From IMG/VR virus record IMGVR_UViG_3300024514_000018, positions 1-30,757 of that record: a stretch of DNA of 30,757 bases; one strand, 5' to 3'. Within the stretch, counting starts at the first letter, position 1; each line of letters begins with the position of its first letter. This DNA comes from a virus. The translations under genes and the position numbers were made by a program. The notes under the pieces were generated by a model that worked only from the letters and a program-made list of their open reading frames with translations, was not told the DNA's origin and ran no database searches. Positions 18,101 through 24,995 of this stretch are shown here, one piece after another.

Positions 18101-20028
18101 GCATTTGCTTGTGCACTTATTGAGGCGCTTTCAAATATTCTGCTAGGAGCTTTGTCAAATATTGCATTAACAGTGTCTTTTAAATTTTTAATACTAGCTA
18201 AGTTATCGTCTATTGTTTTATCAAATTTATCTAGGGCTTCTGTAGCTTTGGCAAAATAACTATATAAACCACCAATAGTAGTACCTACAATTGCAATAAT
18301 TTGAGCCCAGGTACCAAGAAATCCAACTGCACTGGCTAATGCTTGCGTAACTATTTTTATACTACCAACCAAACGAGTTGTTCCTGCTCTAAAAGCACTC
18401 ATTTTATCAACAGTATACTCAAAAGTATTTCCTGTTTCTTTACCTGCGTCGTCTAATTCTTTAATAATTTTAACTTGCGGACCACTTCTAGCTTTTGCTA
18501 TATCGTCATTCAATTGCTTCCAAGCTGCTCTAACACCTAGTAAACTTGTGGTTGCGGCCGCATTAGAAGTAATTTCTGCACTTCTAGCTCTTTGATTCTC
18601 TTGCTGTACTTGATAAAATAAACGTCCAGTTGTTGTTAGTAAACTTTGCTGACTATTATAGTATTTTTCCGCTGCCTGTCTACCGGCTTCATAATTTTGT
18701 GCTTCTTTATCATATTCCCGTTTAGCATCTGCTAATTCTCTATATAATCCCGCAACTTTTGTTTGACGTTTTCCTAATTGATCAAGTGTTGCTAAATCTG
18801 TAGCTGTAATTTCGGCTACAGACTTTTGTAAAATACCTTGTACTACTGTTTGACCTTCTTTAGATCTACTAGCTTTAGCAATGCGTTCTGCTCTATCTTT
18901 TGCTAATGCCTCTAACCGCTGTGTGGTTGCTTCCCAACGCATACTTTCTGCTTCTGCACCAGCATCTGCAGCAGCTTTTCTTAAACTAACCTCTCGCTTT
19001 AACACTTTTTCAACCATTAAAGCGCGTTTAGTAGCAGCTTCTACAGCTTCTTTAGCACTATCTCTCATTGCTTGATTAAAGTTAGCTATTGCTGGTAATG
19101 CTTGTTTTGTTAGTGAAATAGCAATACCAGCTAATATAGCTGCTAGTGCGGTTGGGCTCTCACTAAGTAGTTTAATTAAAGGAGTTAATGTTTTATTTAT
19201 TAACTCTAATCCAGCTTGTGCTACATCTTTTAAGGTAGCTAATAACTTGCTATAAGGATTTGCTTCTAGTTTTATTGAGCTAAATTTATCTAAGCCTTCT
19301 TTAATAACTGCATTAGCAAATGCTTGACGACGTTCAAAATCTGTTAGCTGACTAGCACTTTTGCCTATGCTAAGTGCATACTTTTCTGTAGCGGGACCAA
19401 TTTTTGTAAATAATCCAAGTTCGTCTAATAATTCTGGCTCTAATTTAACTATACCACGTGTTAAACGAGTTATACTATCTACAACATCTCTGCCAAGTGC
19501 TTGTGATACATTTTTAGCTACTAATCCTACGTCTTGTAGTTGTTGTGCACTTAATCCAGCACTAGTTGCCATAGCCGTAGCTTCCATTGCTTCACGCATA
19601 CTAATAGCATAGTCTGTAGTAGCAACTAAATTTTTACTAATATTTACAAGTGCTATGCCACTTTGTGCACCTAGTTGCTCCATACCACGTACCATGTTTG
19701 TAGTATCCATAGCCTTACTAAGCTGCTGAAATGCGGCTGTTACAGCAAATATATTAGCAGCAAATGTAGCATACAATCTAACTAAACCGCCAAGGCCTTG
19801 TGCTTCTTTGGCAAAATCGCGACCAGACGCACCCGTGCCCATAGCAAGCGCACGTGTGGCTCCATAATCTACAGATTCTTGTTTATAAGCAGCACGTCTT
19901 GACTGCTGCATTAATTTTTCTGAACGACTTAACTCATTGTTATACTCTTTGGCATCTTTAGTACGCTGTTGCATACTTTTGCTTTTATCGAGTACCTTTA
20001 AGTCATATTCTAATGTTTTTCCGGCCAT
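15142..20028 (-). CDS. Tape measure protein
   Basis: The start at 20028 (MAGKTLEYDLKV) gives 1628 residues. An upstream start at 20106 is excluded because it lies before the predicted transcription start (about 20071). The ATG at 20028 has a TGGAG Shine-Dalgarno site. The first part carries alpha-helical, Ala-rich segments and membrane-type stretches (about residues 75-100, TALAAILAGIAISL and VGFLGTWAQIIAIVGTTIGG). Long charged coiled coils follow. The C-terminus has the typical lambda-type end, GGLLNSPTLFAHSGG then MAVAGEAGPEFVMP. Tape measure proteins set tail length and are thought to help DNA entry. At about 0.15 nm per residue the tail would be near 240 nm if the protein is not trimmed. 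It directly follows the G/GT genes, as expected. Confidence 0.95.
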   Translation of the reverse strand: MAGKTLEYDLKVLDKSKSMQQRTKDAKEYNNELSRSEKLMQQSRRAAYKQESVDYGATRALAMGTGASGRDFAKEAQGLGGLVRLYATFAANIFAVTAAFQQLSKAMDTTNMVRGMEQLGAQSGIALVNISKNLVATTDYAISMREAMEATAMATSAGLSAQQLQDVGLVAKNVSQALGRDVVDSITRLTRGIVKLEPELLDELGLFTKIGPATEKYALSIGKSASQLTDFERRQAFANAVIKEGLDKFSSIKLEANPYSKLLATLKDVAQAGLELINKTLTPLIKLLSESPTALAAILAGIAISLTKQALPAIANFNQAMRDSAKEAVEAATKRALMVEKVLKREVSLRKAAADAGAEAESMRWEATTQRLEALAKDRAERIAKASRSKEGQTVVQGILQKSVAEITATDLATLDQLGKRQTKVAGLYRELADAKREYDKEAQNYEAGRQAAEKYYNSQQSLLTTTGRLFYQVQQENQRARSAEITSNAAATTSLLGVRAAWKQLNDDIAKARSGPQVKIIKELDDAGKETGNTFEYTVDKMSAFRAGTTRLVGSIKIVTQALASAVGFLGTWAQIIAIVGTTIGGLYSYFAKATEALDKFDKTIDDNLASIKNLKDTVNAIFDKAPSRIFESASISAQANAVNGLADSLKNMRKAASDAYSELDNRGNIFEKIWEGLKMVVGQGIDQRAMTNISSSIVQQIDALSRTSMGLDTLAKYGRILGVEDPSQNIDKVVVALKKLSPNSKVITYLSDAWQEYADRLKVAQREQENFTESLKKTDESFQRFMQQYAINDPLTRFVIDATKSLGDFSKLIASPNIEQNLGGILQLLDKMNSIPFFSGEQQQELQQAAMSIRQLNTDLGNSSKIRDDLIKKRSIAGEKLAELGTDGPFASSQKAQDLRNEMQDLTGRILDESVKAQKYQQGIRAEADKFIQSIPQTIGKYTQYFSNIIQATLAKGATQYQQYSLSKITEFLPEAAERVAQLKVQEINTQINLIDTNLQLIATIKESDAQRRALEYERSINEARSKMDILNIAAGGEPGDPKASVAARTNAFGPVITVLQQNIQQFEKYLKEAQGESQAYKELAKRPGVNIMDLIRSTGASPGIASALQEFASNQAGGRQQRNVLRQQAQIESSEGRLARLDAELNLTKRINELTRQGQDLADERTKTESTLKDLFAEERAIIEDSASKAKIIRDYEKELEDIEIRRKNAQARIDEAFKGKLTSQQMEQAGIAQSNLNTEISLAKQNAERRKGNKELDLSIVQTNRLKDINYEVSQGVIETNNKLDDIQYSLRSERLDTESQISQILHDRGLLLDNEYQLLKKSEAIRKVQLETERDRLRINRDADAKLAALEKRRYDKDPRLTEEGYKIARDGIESVRKAELAAATEGEASKLKLIDLNNELSSSQEKYRDLLKGTVDSLTDAIVNFAKGSKTAFKDFIYEALAGLLKLQLQLTLMEPLKQSLMSRFFPSAIAATGTTAAATSTPFYLPGAAAKGALFTSSSAMFAGMDKYAKGGLLNSPTLFAHSGGSRMAVAGEAGPEFVMPAVKTSNGSFGVRATGGKTEINIYNNTQANVEAKETVDSRGNRSFDVIISEMVAGNMAQPGSPMQNSLRGNYGLSPALVRR

Positions 20029-20077
20029 AACTACTCCAGTGGAGTTAAATTTCCAACACTGCCAAATTGTTAGTTCA

Positions 20078-20106
20078 ATTATAACACTAAAGCTAGTGTA
20101 TGTCAA
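20078..20106 (-). promoter_or_regulatory. Consensus sigma70 promoter for tape measure operon
   Basis: On the minus strand TTGACA (20106-20101), 17 bases and TATAAT (20083-20078) match the consensus exactly. The spacer contains a perfect inverted repeat ACACTA-N4-TAGTGT (20084-20099), which could be an operator. The predicted start near 20071 gives a leader of about 43 bases before ATG 20028. Confidence 0.88.
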
Positions 20107-20126
20107 ACCAAAATATTTTGAGTAAT

Positions 20127-20156
20127 AAAAAACCCGCTAGGTTTTAGCGGGTTTTT
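20127..20156 (-). terminator. Intrinsic terminator overlapping end of GT
   Basis: The stem has a CCCGCTA/TAGCGGG core (20133-20139 with 20145-20151), extended by five A-T pairs to 12 bp, and a 5-base loop. On the minus strand it is followed by TTTTTT. The stop codon of GT lies within the stem. It ends transcripts from the head and tail-tube genes. Confidence 0.93.
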
Positions 20157-20921
20157 CTTGTTTTTGATTTTGCCTAATATATTCAATACGCACACTATCT
20201 AATAGGTGTATAATTTGCAGGTAAAATCTTTTATCTAAACTGTCTACTTCATATACGTCAAACAGGTCTAGGATACCATTTAAATTTTTACCTAAATAAT
20301 TTCCACCTATAAATTCCCACTCGTCGCGTAAGATTCCGTATATGCTAAGTAGCAGCTGTACTTCTGGATAGAAGTCAGTTATTTCAACAGGTAATTCATC
20401 TTCGTTTGGCTCAGTACCCATTTGCTCGCACATTTCATAGTACTGCTCCTTGGTCATGCCTAAACTACCATTAGCCAAGTAACTTTTAAATTTAGCCTGT
20501 ATTTCTTCTAGCTGTTCTTGCTGAAGTTTCCCAGGTCATTTACCCTGTCACTAACAAAATTGTCAAAATCGCTGCTTGATTTCATTAGTAGGAGTGCGTT
20601 ATCTTTGGAAAAACCAAGTTCGTCGTCTGGATCAAACTGTGATACATCAACAGGTGCTAATAGATTAATATACTTAAACTTTAATCCTGTCCAACCCTTA
20701 ATAGCTGCATCGCAGTATAGTTCTAAGAATAAATCTTCATTAAATTCTTCGGTTGTTTGACGACCCTTAAATATAGTTTTAGTTGCGCGCTTTCTAAGAT
20801 TAATTAGTGTTTCACGGCTTACATAACTCAACTCTAATTTAAAATCTGGAAAACCAGGGTACTCAACTGTAACTGTTTTACTTGGTACTAATAGTGATTT
20901 TAGGCTAATATCCTGTGCCAT
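20137..20921 (-). CDS. Tail assembly chaperone GT, made by -1 frameshift
   Basis: The product reads the G frame for 132 codons, slips back one base at GGGAAAC (20532-20526) and continues in the second frame for 129 codons, about 261 residues in all. After the slip it reads LQQEQLEEIQAKFKSYLANG and then GMTKEQYYEMCEQMG. Without the slip the T part has only a TTG start at 20478 and no ribosome site, so it is best read as the frameshift extension. In lambda and many siphoviruses gpG and gpGT bind the tape measure and help tube proteins assemble around it; T recruits tube subunits. The position between the tube gene and the tape measure gene fits exactly. An intrinsic terminator overlaps the 3' end. 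The frameshift is predicted from the sequence and has not been measured. Confidence 0.85.
20508..20921 (-). CDS. Tail assembly chaperone G
   Basis: This protein of 137 residues starts MAQDISLKSLLVPSKTVTVE, with AGGAAA before the ATG. The pattern PGFPDFKLELSYVSRETLINLRKRA followed by DLFLELYCDAAIKGWTGL is that of lambda-type tail chaperones. In this family it is the main product; a minority of ribosomes shift at GGGAAAC near its end and make GT. It would coat the tape measure protein before tube polymerisation and is not expected in the finished virion. The gene follows the tail tube gene, with a GC-rich hairpin in between that may lower downstream transcription. Confidence 0.85.
   Translation of the reverse strand: MAQDISLKSLLVPSKTVTVEYPGFPDFKLELSYVSRETLINLRKRATKTIFKGRQTTEEFNEDLFLELYCDAAIKGWTGLKFKYINLLAPVDVSQFDPDDELGFSKDNALLLMKSSSDFDNFVSDRVNDLGNFSKNS
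20526..20532 (-). promoter_or_regulatory. -1 ribosomal frameshift slippery site GGGAAAC
   Basis: The minus-strand codons read CTG GGA AAC, giving the X XXY YYZ heptamer G GGA AAC in the right phase, six codons before the stop of G. Slipping back one base joins G to the open T frame. Confidence 0.85.
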
Positions 20922-20952
20922 GTGTTTCCTGCGTTATAAATATAATTACTCG

Positions 20953-20981
20953 AAAATTTGGTGCCGGCGTAAACCGGCACC
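20953..20981 (-). terminator. GC-rich hairpin between tail tube and chaperone genes
   Basis: GGTGCCGG and CCGGCACC (20960-20967, 20974-20981) form a perfect 8-bp stem with a 6-base loop. On the minus strand it is followed by AAATTTTC, a weak U-run. It lies 10 bases after the tail tube stop. It may act as a partial terminator or protect the abundant tube message. Confidence 0.55.
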
Positions 20982-20991
20982 TGCTGTACTA

Positions 20992-22440
20992 TTAAACTGC
21001 TACGCAGTTATAAGTAACCTTAAGTTCGTTGTCTTTTTCAATGTCGAAAGTATTGGTAGTAGTATTATAACCTTGTGCTGTAAAGTTAATAGTTGTACTA
21101 ATAACTTGTTCAGTATTAACAGTAGGAATTTGCAACACTGCTGCTGGTACATAGAACTTAACATAAGTACCGCTAGTGCCGCCCATGTCGAATTCAATAG
21201 CAAAGCTAGGCTCAACATCTGTACTACTACTGGCTAATAAATCCTCTAGTAGTTGTCCACTTGTTTTGCTACTAGCTGCTGTGCCACTCTTTAAGTAAGC
21301 ATTGAATGTACCCGTTACACTGCGTGTACCTGTGTAATAAGTAATTGGGATATTTACTTGACCTAGGTTAGCTGGTGTAATATACGTAATATTATTTGCT
21401 AGTGTAATTGATCCACCTGTAATAGCGAATTTATAATCATCAGTTGTTCCTGCAATAGTATCATCTAGTGCAAGTACACTTAATTTATTAGTAATATATC
21501 TGCCATCTACATTTTTAGCCATAGATTTATTAGTGCTTGCTCCGGCCGCCTCATGCACGACTACCTCTCTAACTTTTGCTGTGGCATCACCTGTTATAGC
21601 TGTTCCGCTGTGAACAAAAAGCTCATTAACAGCAGGTGAGGCATCTGCACCAGCTGCAGTCCAGCCAGCTGCATTAGTTGCACCCAAGTTAGAAATTGCA
21701 TATGTGCGACCTAAAACCATTGCAGAAGCTAATATTTCTCTATTACTAAATGCAATTTCTCCGGCGCTAGCGGCATCAACTACTAAGTTACTAATTGCTC
21801 GAATCAGTGTGCCTTTACCAGCCCACTGAATAGCAGCGATTTGATCAATACCAAAGTCAACAGTAGCTGTATCCATAGCACAGTTATCAATAACATATAC
21901 TTGGTCGCTAAATGCAATAATTAAGCCAAAAGCTTGTAGTTGATTTTTATTACTAGCTGCTAGAATAAATTCGGCCGCACTACTAGACTCATACCAAGCT
22001 GTTGAACCTTGAGTACCTACTACTCCACCAGAAGCACTACCTATAGCTGCTGAACTAGCAAAAGCGTTCCATAAAAATCGCTCTTCACAGGTTACTAAAC
22101 CACCACTAGGGTATGCTCCACCGGTTCCACCACTTTTCTTGTAGGGGCGTACATAAGTACTAAAACTAAAATCAACTGGTTCTAGGGCAGTGTTAAAGCT
22201 GCGCTGACCACGATTAGGTGCATCACCAGTTTCACTAAGTGTAACTGTATCGCTGGTAGTATTTTGTGTAAAGGTTAGTCCCTCTAACACCTGAATTTCA
22301 AATGTATTACTAGTAGTAAATCCATTACTACTATCTGATAATTTTATACCGCTAGGTGTATAGCCTAGTCGAACGTTACCAGCACTGTCTACGTTTGTAG
22401 TAAAGAAAACTCTACTATTACGAATTAAATTAACTGCCAT
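20992..22440 (-). CDS. Major tail tube protein
   Basis: The second ATG (22440, MAVNLIRNSRVFFTT) is chosen because AAAGGA lies six bases before it; the ATG at 22446 would abut the Shine-Dalgarno site. The 482-residue protein begins with a stretch typical of tube proteins (VRLGYTPSGIKL, TFEIQVLEGLTFTQ and VDFSFSTYVRPY). It ends with a beta-rich domain, INFTAQGYNTTTNTFDIEK. It is longer than most siphovirus tube proteins (lambda V has 246 residues), so the middle is probably an added domain displayed on the tube surface. The gene lies between the tail terminator and the G/GT chaperones, the conserved place for the tube gene. The function is well supported by position and moderately by sequence. 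Confidence 0.82.
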   Translation of the reverse strand: MAVNLIRNSRVFFTTNVDSAGNVRLGYTPSGIKLSDSSNGFTTSNTFEIQVLEGLTFTQNTTSDTVTLSETGDAPNRGQRSFNTALEPVDFSFSTYVRPYKKSGGTGGAYPSGGLVTCEERFLWNAFASSAAIGSASGGVVGTQGSTAWYESSSAAEFILAASNKNQLQAFGLIIAFSDQVYVIDNCAMDTATVDFGIDQIAAIQWAGKGTLIRAISNLVVDAASAGEIAFSNREILASAMVLGRTYAISNLGATNAAGWTAAGADASPAVNELFVHSGTAITGDATAKVREVVVHEAAGASTNKSMAKNVDGRYITNKLSVLALDDTIAGTTDDYKFAITGGSITLANNITYITPANLGQVNIPITYYTGTRSVTGTFNAYLKSGTAASSKTSGQLLEDLLASSSTDVEPSFAIEFDMGGTSGTYVKFYVPAAVLQIPTVNTEQVISTTINFTAQGYNTTTNTFDIEKDNELKVTYNCVAV

Positions 22441-22509
22441 AGTCATTCCTTTTAAGTTGTAACGCTTGGCACGTCTACTAGACTTTTATCTGTGTCGATG
22501 CCTCACACG

Positions 22510-22950
22510 TTATTCAAGTGCATATCGCACCTGTAGATTGATCTCACCGACACCATAAGGTGCTAATAGACCTTCGTCAGTTGTTATCTGTTGTATTAGT
22601 ATTTCTGTTGTTGATAAATTGTTGTCCACGTCGTATACTAATTCTCTGTTGCTGTCAATACAAGTTTCTAGATCTTCAAGCAGCTGCTCTAGTAGCTCAG
22701 GAGCATTTTCTTCATCTTTGACATATGCTTTAATGCTAACCGCTAAATAAGCCCACTTAAAGTCGCTGGGTAAGTATTCGCGTGCTTCACTGCCTGGTGT
22801 CATATATACACTGGGAAAATCTTGTATTTCATCCCAGAATTTTAACTTGGCATAACTATTGTTATATAGATTGGTTTTATAAGGCCCAGTACCATCTATA
22901 CTTTTAAACGCTGTAGCCAGGGCCCTGACTATACTTGCTCTTTTACTCAT
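22510..22950 (-). CDS. Tail terminator/completion protein
   Basis: This protein of 146 residues starts at an ATG overlapping the upstream stop (ATGA). The sequence has SIVRALATAFKSIDGTGPY and later FPSVYMTPGSEAREYLPS. It ends with GVGEINLQVRYALE, the pattern of small head-tail completion proteins of the lambda U / HK97 tail terminator type. These cap the tube end that joins the head and set the final tube length. Position right before the tube gene and after the neck genes agrees. No membrane segments or enzyme motifs. A gap of about 70 bases separates it from the tube gene. Confidence 0.75.
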   Translation of the reverse strand: MSKRASIVRALATAFKSIDGTGPYKTNLYNNSYAKLKFWDEIQDFPSVYMTPGSEAREYLPSDFKWAYLAVSIKAYVKDEENAPELLEQLLEDLETCIDSNRELVYDVDNNLSTTEILIQQITTDEGLLAPYGVGEINLQVRYALE

Positions 22951-24353
22951 ACTAGTTGTGCCCTTAATCTATTGCCGACTATTTGGGCTGCTATTTGTCT
23001 AATTGACCTGCTAATTAACAGTTTAGGGTCTCTAGTTCTAGGCAGTTCTTGTCGTCCACCACTGCTAAAAGTAGCATATGGATTGCGCATATAACTATAA
23101 AATGCTGTTATCATGCCTTGTCTGCTACTACTTAATCGCTCTACCTTGACGCTTTCTGCAAATCTGCCGCTGCGTAGGTTAAGTATATCACGTCTACCGC
23201 CAGTACCCATATTTTGTTTTATGGTTTCTACTAGTCTTAGGTCTAGTAGTGCTTGTAAGCTTACTAGATTATCTGCTGCTAGGCCAGGTTTATAGGTTTT
23301 GCTGGCAGGTATTTTGATAGCACTAGGTACATTAGGTTTTACAAATTTGGGTTTAGTGCCATTTAAAGCTATAGCAAAGCCTTTAGACTTTTTAGCAATT
23401 ACATTGCTTGTACCAGTTAAAATATAGCTAGAAAATATTTCGTCTATATCTTCTTCCAAACTATTTGAAAATCCTAACTCTAGTAGTAAGTCTAGTATTT
23501 CGTTACCTAGCTTTCCTTCTATTAATGAGCCATACTTATACTGATTTTCTAAACGCTCTTGTATAATAACTACTACAGCTTGTGCACCTATTAAAAAATT
23601 TTTTACATCCTTGGATAGTGTGGCCTCTACTTGCACACCATATGAGCTATCTCGATATAACTTATTTTGTATTTCTTGAATCTTACCACCAAATTGTTGC
23701 AATTTAGCGGCATTTTGACCTGCACTAATAGTGTTTACTTCTTGCAGTAACTTTTTTATACGCTCACCTAGTGGGCTTCTGCTTAAGCTAGAATTAGGTG
23801 CTAATATGTGCCCTATGTCAAAACCTTTTTTGCTTTCAAAGCCTTTGTAAGCTGCTGCAGCTTTAGGGTCGTCCTTGTATTTTTCAAAGAAAATTAGTTT
23901 AGTTAGTTCTTTATTTAAAAAATTCCTAAACAGACTATCATAGGTAGTATCATAGGTTTTAAATAGTAGTCCTATGACTTTTTCGTTTTCATAAACAACT
24001 GCAGGCGTAAAATCTGCTATAGTACTTGTACCTAGTGGAGCAAAAACTCCAGTTGATCCTGCAAACTCTGTACCAGTGCTAGTTATTTTGATTTTATTTT
24101 TATAGGTATTAGTTTGCTTTGCGACAAACTTAAGTATTTCATCTCTAAAATTTTCTAGAGCTGCTTGACCTTGTATGTCTTGGTCTTGCCTGTCCTCTTT
24201 AATAATATTCCCTAAAGTTATCTCTAAGGCCTGTATATTAAGAGGAATAAAATGAACTGGTGTACGTAACAACTCTCGCTGTTCTGCGGTACTTATTGCT
24301 GCAAGCTGTTTTGCTACTACTCCTTGTACATCTTTTAAACTTTTTCTAGCCAT
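22947..24353 (-). CDS. Unrecognised neck-region protein (head-tail joining?)
   Basis: This protein of 468 residues starts at an ATG sharing one base with the connector stop (TAATG). I do not recognise a family for its first 370 residues, which are mixed helical and charged (AEQRELLRTPVHFIPLNIQA, LLQEVNTISAGQNAAKLQQF). The last 100 residues (RSGRFAESVKVERLSSSRQG, SYMRNPYATFSSGGRQELPR) resemble the end of HK97 gp10-like head-tail joining proteins, which are normally about 110-150 residues. It sits exactly where a gp10-type gene is expected, between connector and tail terminator, so it may be such a protein with a large N-terminal extension. This is an inference from position and a weak motif. 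Confidence 0.5.
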   Translation of the reverse strand: MARKSLKDVQGVVAKQLAAISTAEQRELLRTPVHFIPLNIQALEITLGNIIKEDRQDQDIQGQAALENFRDEILKFVAKQTNTYKNKIKITSTGTEFAGSTGVFAPLGTSTIADFTPAVVYENEKVIGLLFKTYDTTYDSLFRNFLNKELTKLIFFEKYKDDPKAAAAYKGFESKKGFDIGHILAPNSSLSRSPLGERIKKLLQEVNTISAGQNAAKLQQFGGKIQEIQNKLYRDSSYGVQVEATLSKDVKNFLIGAQAVVVIIQERLENQYKYGSLIEGKLGNEILDLLLELGFSNSLEEDIDEIFSSYILTGTSNVIAKKSKGFAIALNGTKPKFVKPNVPSAIKIPASKTYKPGLAADNLVSLQALLDLRLVETIKQNMGTGGRRDILNLRSGRFAESVKVERLSSSRQGMITAFYSYMRNPYATFSSGGRQELPRTRDPKLLISRSIRQIAAQIVGNRLRAQLV

Positions 24354-24919
24354 TATGCATAATCCGCCGTGTATTGATCTAATACACGCTTAATATGTGC
24401 TGGAAAATTTGTACTAGCTACATACTGTATTTGTGTTACGTTAGGTGTTACATCGCGGTTTACGTGCACTGCACTGTTATTCTTTGAGTAGTATTCTACT
24501 AGGTCAAGTACAGCTAATTTAAGATCTTCTGGTACACTTTCGTATCCAGCTGTATAGGTTACGCGATAGCCTCGCATATACTCTTGAAACCAGCCACCAT
24601 TGCTTATTGCTCTAACTGAATCTCCGTCTAATATCCAATCTGTAAATTTAATCAGATTAGTATATGTTTGGCCATAATTAGTACTTTTACTAACTTGAGT
24701 AACATTACTTACTGGAGTTTCTTTTAATATTAGTTTATCAAAACCACCATCAAAGTATTCTGTTTTTGCTTCGTCATAGTAGTCAGTAAAATTTCTGCGG
24801 CAGTAGGTTTTTACTAACTGACTAACTTTAGGAATTAATAGATCAATTTCAGCATCTTTATTGCTACTGCTAATTCCCAAGTAATTTTTATATTCTGCTC
24901 TAGTAATTAGGTCAGCCAT
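24353..24919 (-). CDS. Head-tail connector (gp6-like adaptor)
   Basis: The start at 24919 (MADLITRAEYKNYLGI) follows a strong AGGAGG site; an upstream frame start at 24949 would lie inside a hairpin. The protein has 188 residues. The pattern of ITRAEYKNYLGISSSNKDAEIDLLIP, then VKTYCRRNF, an aromatic middle (YFDGGFDKLILKETPV) and YTAGYESVPEDLKLAVLDLV is that of HK97 gp6-like adaptor proteins. These form the ring below the portal that joins head to tail. Position after the capsid gene supports it. No odd features in the coding sequence. Confidence 0.85.
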   Translation of the reverse strand: MADLITRAEYKNYLGISSSNKDAEIDLLIPKVSQLVKTYCRRNFTDYYDEAKTEYFDGGFDKLILKETPVSNVTQVSKSTNYGQTYTNLIKFTDWILDGDSVRAISNGGWFQEYMRGYRVTYTAGYESVPEDLKLAVLDLVEYYSKNNSAVHVNRDVTPNVTQIQYVASTNFPAHIKRVLDQYTADYA

Positions 24920-24930
24920 AAATCCTCCTG

Positions 24931-24984
24931 TGTCTCTAAAGACTAGCACGCTAGGCTTTAGAGACAGGGCTCCAAAGAACCCTG
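24931..24984 (-). promoter_or_regulatory. Two hairpins between capsid and connector genes
   Basis: The first stem pairs TGTCTCTAAAG (24931-24941) with CTTTAGAGACA (24956-24966), with a further CTAG/CTAG pairing inside. The second pairs CAGGGCTC (24965-24972) with GAACCCTG (24977-24984), including a wobble pair. The first hairpin ends just before the AGGAGG of the connector gene. There is no U-run, so RNA protection, processing or translation control is more likely than termination. Confidence 0.6.
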
Positions 24985-24995
24985 CCTAAGTTTAA

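Noticed and set aside
20029-20106. Longer N-terminus for the tape measure protein (MTYTSFSVIIEL...)
   Set aside because: It overlaps the -35 and -10 boxes and lies before the predicted transcription start; ATG 20028 has a ribosome site.
22447-22509. Promoter before the tail tube gene
   Set aside because: No -35/-10 pair with acceptable spacing; only the ribosome site at the end is convincing.
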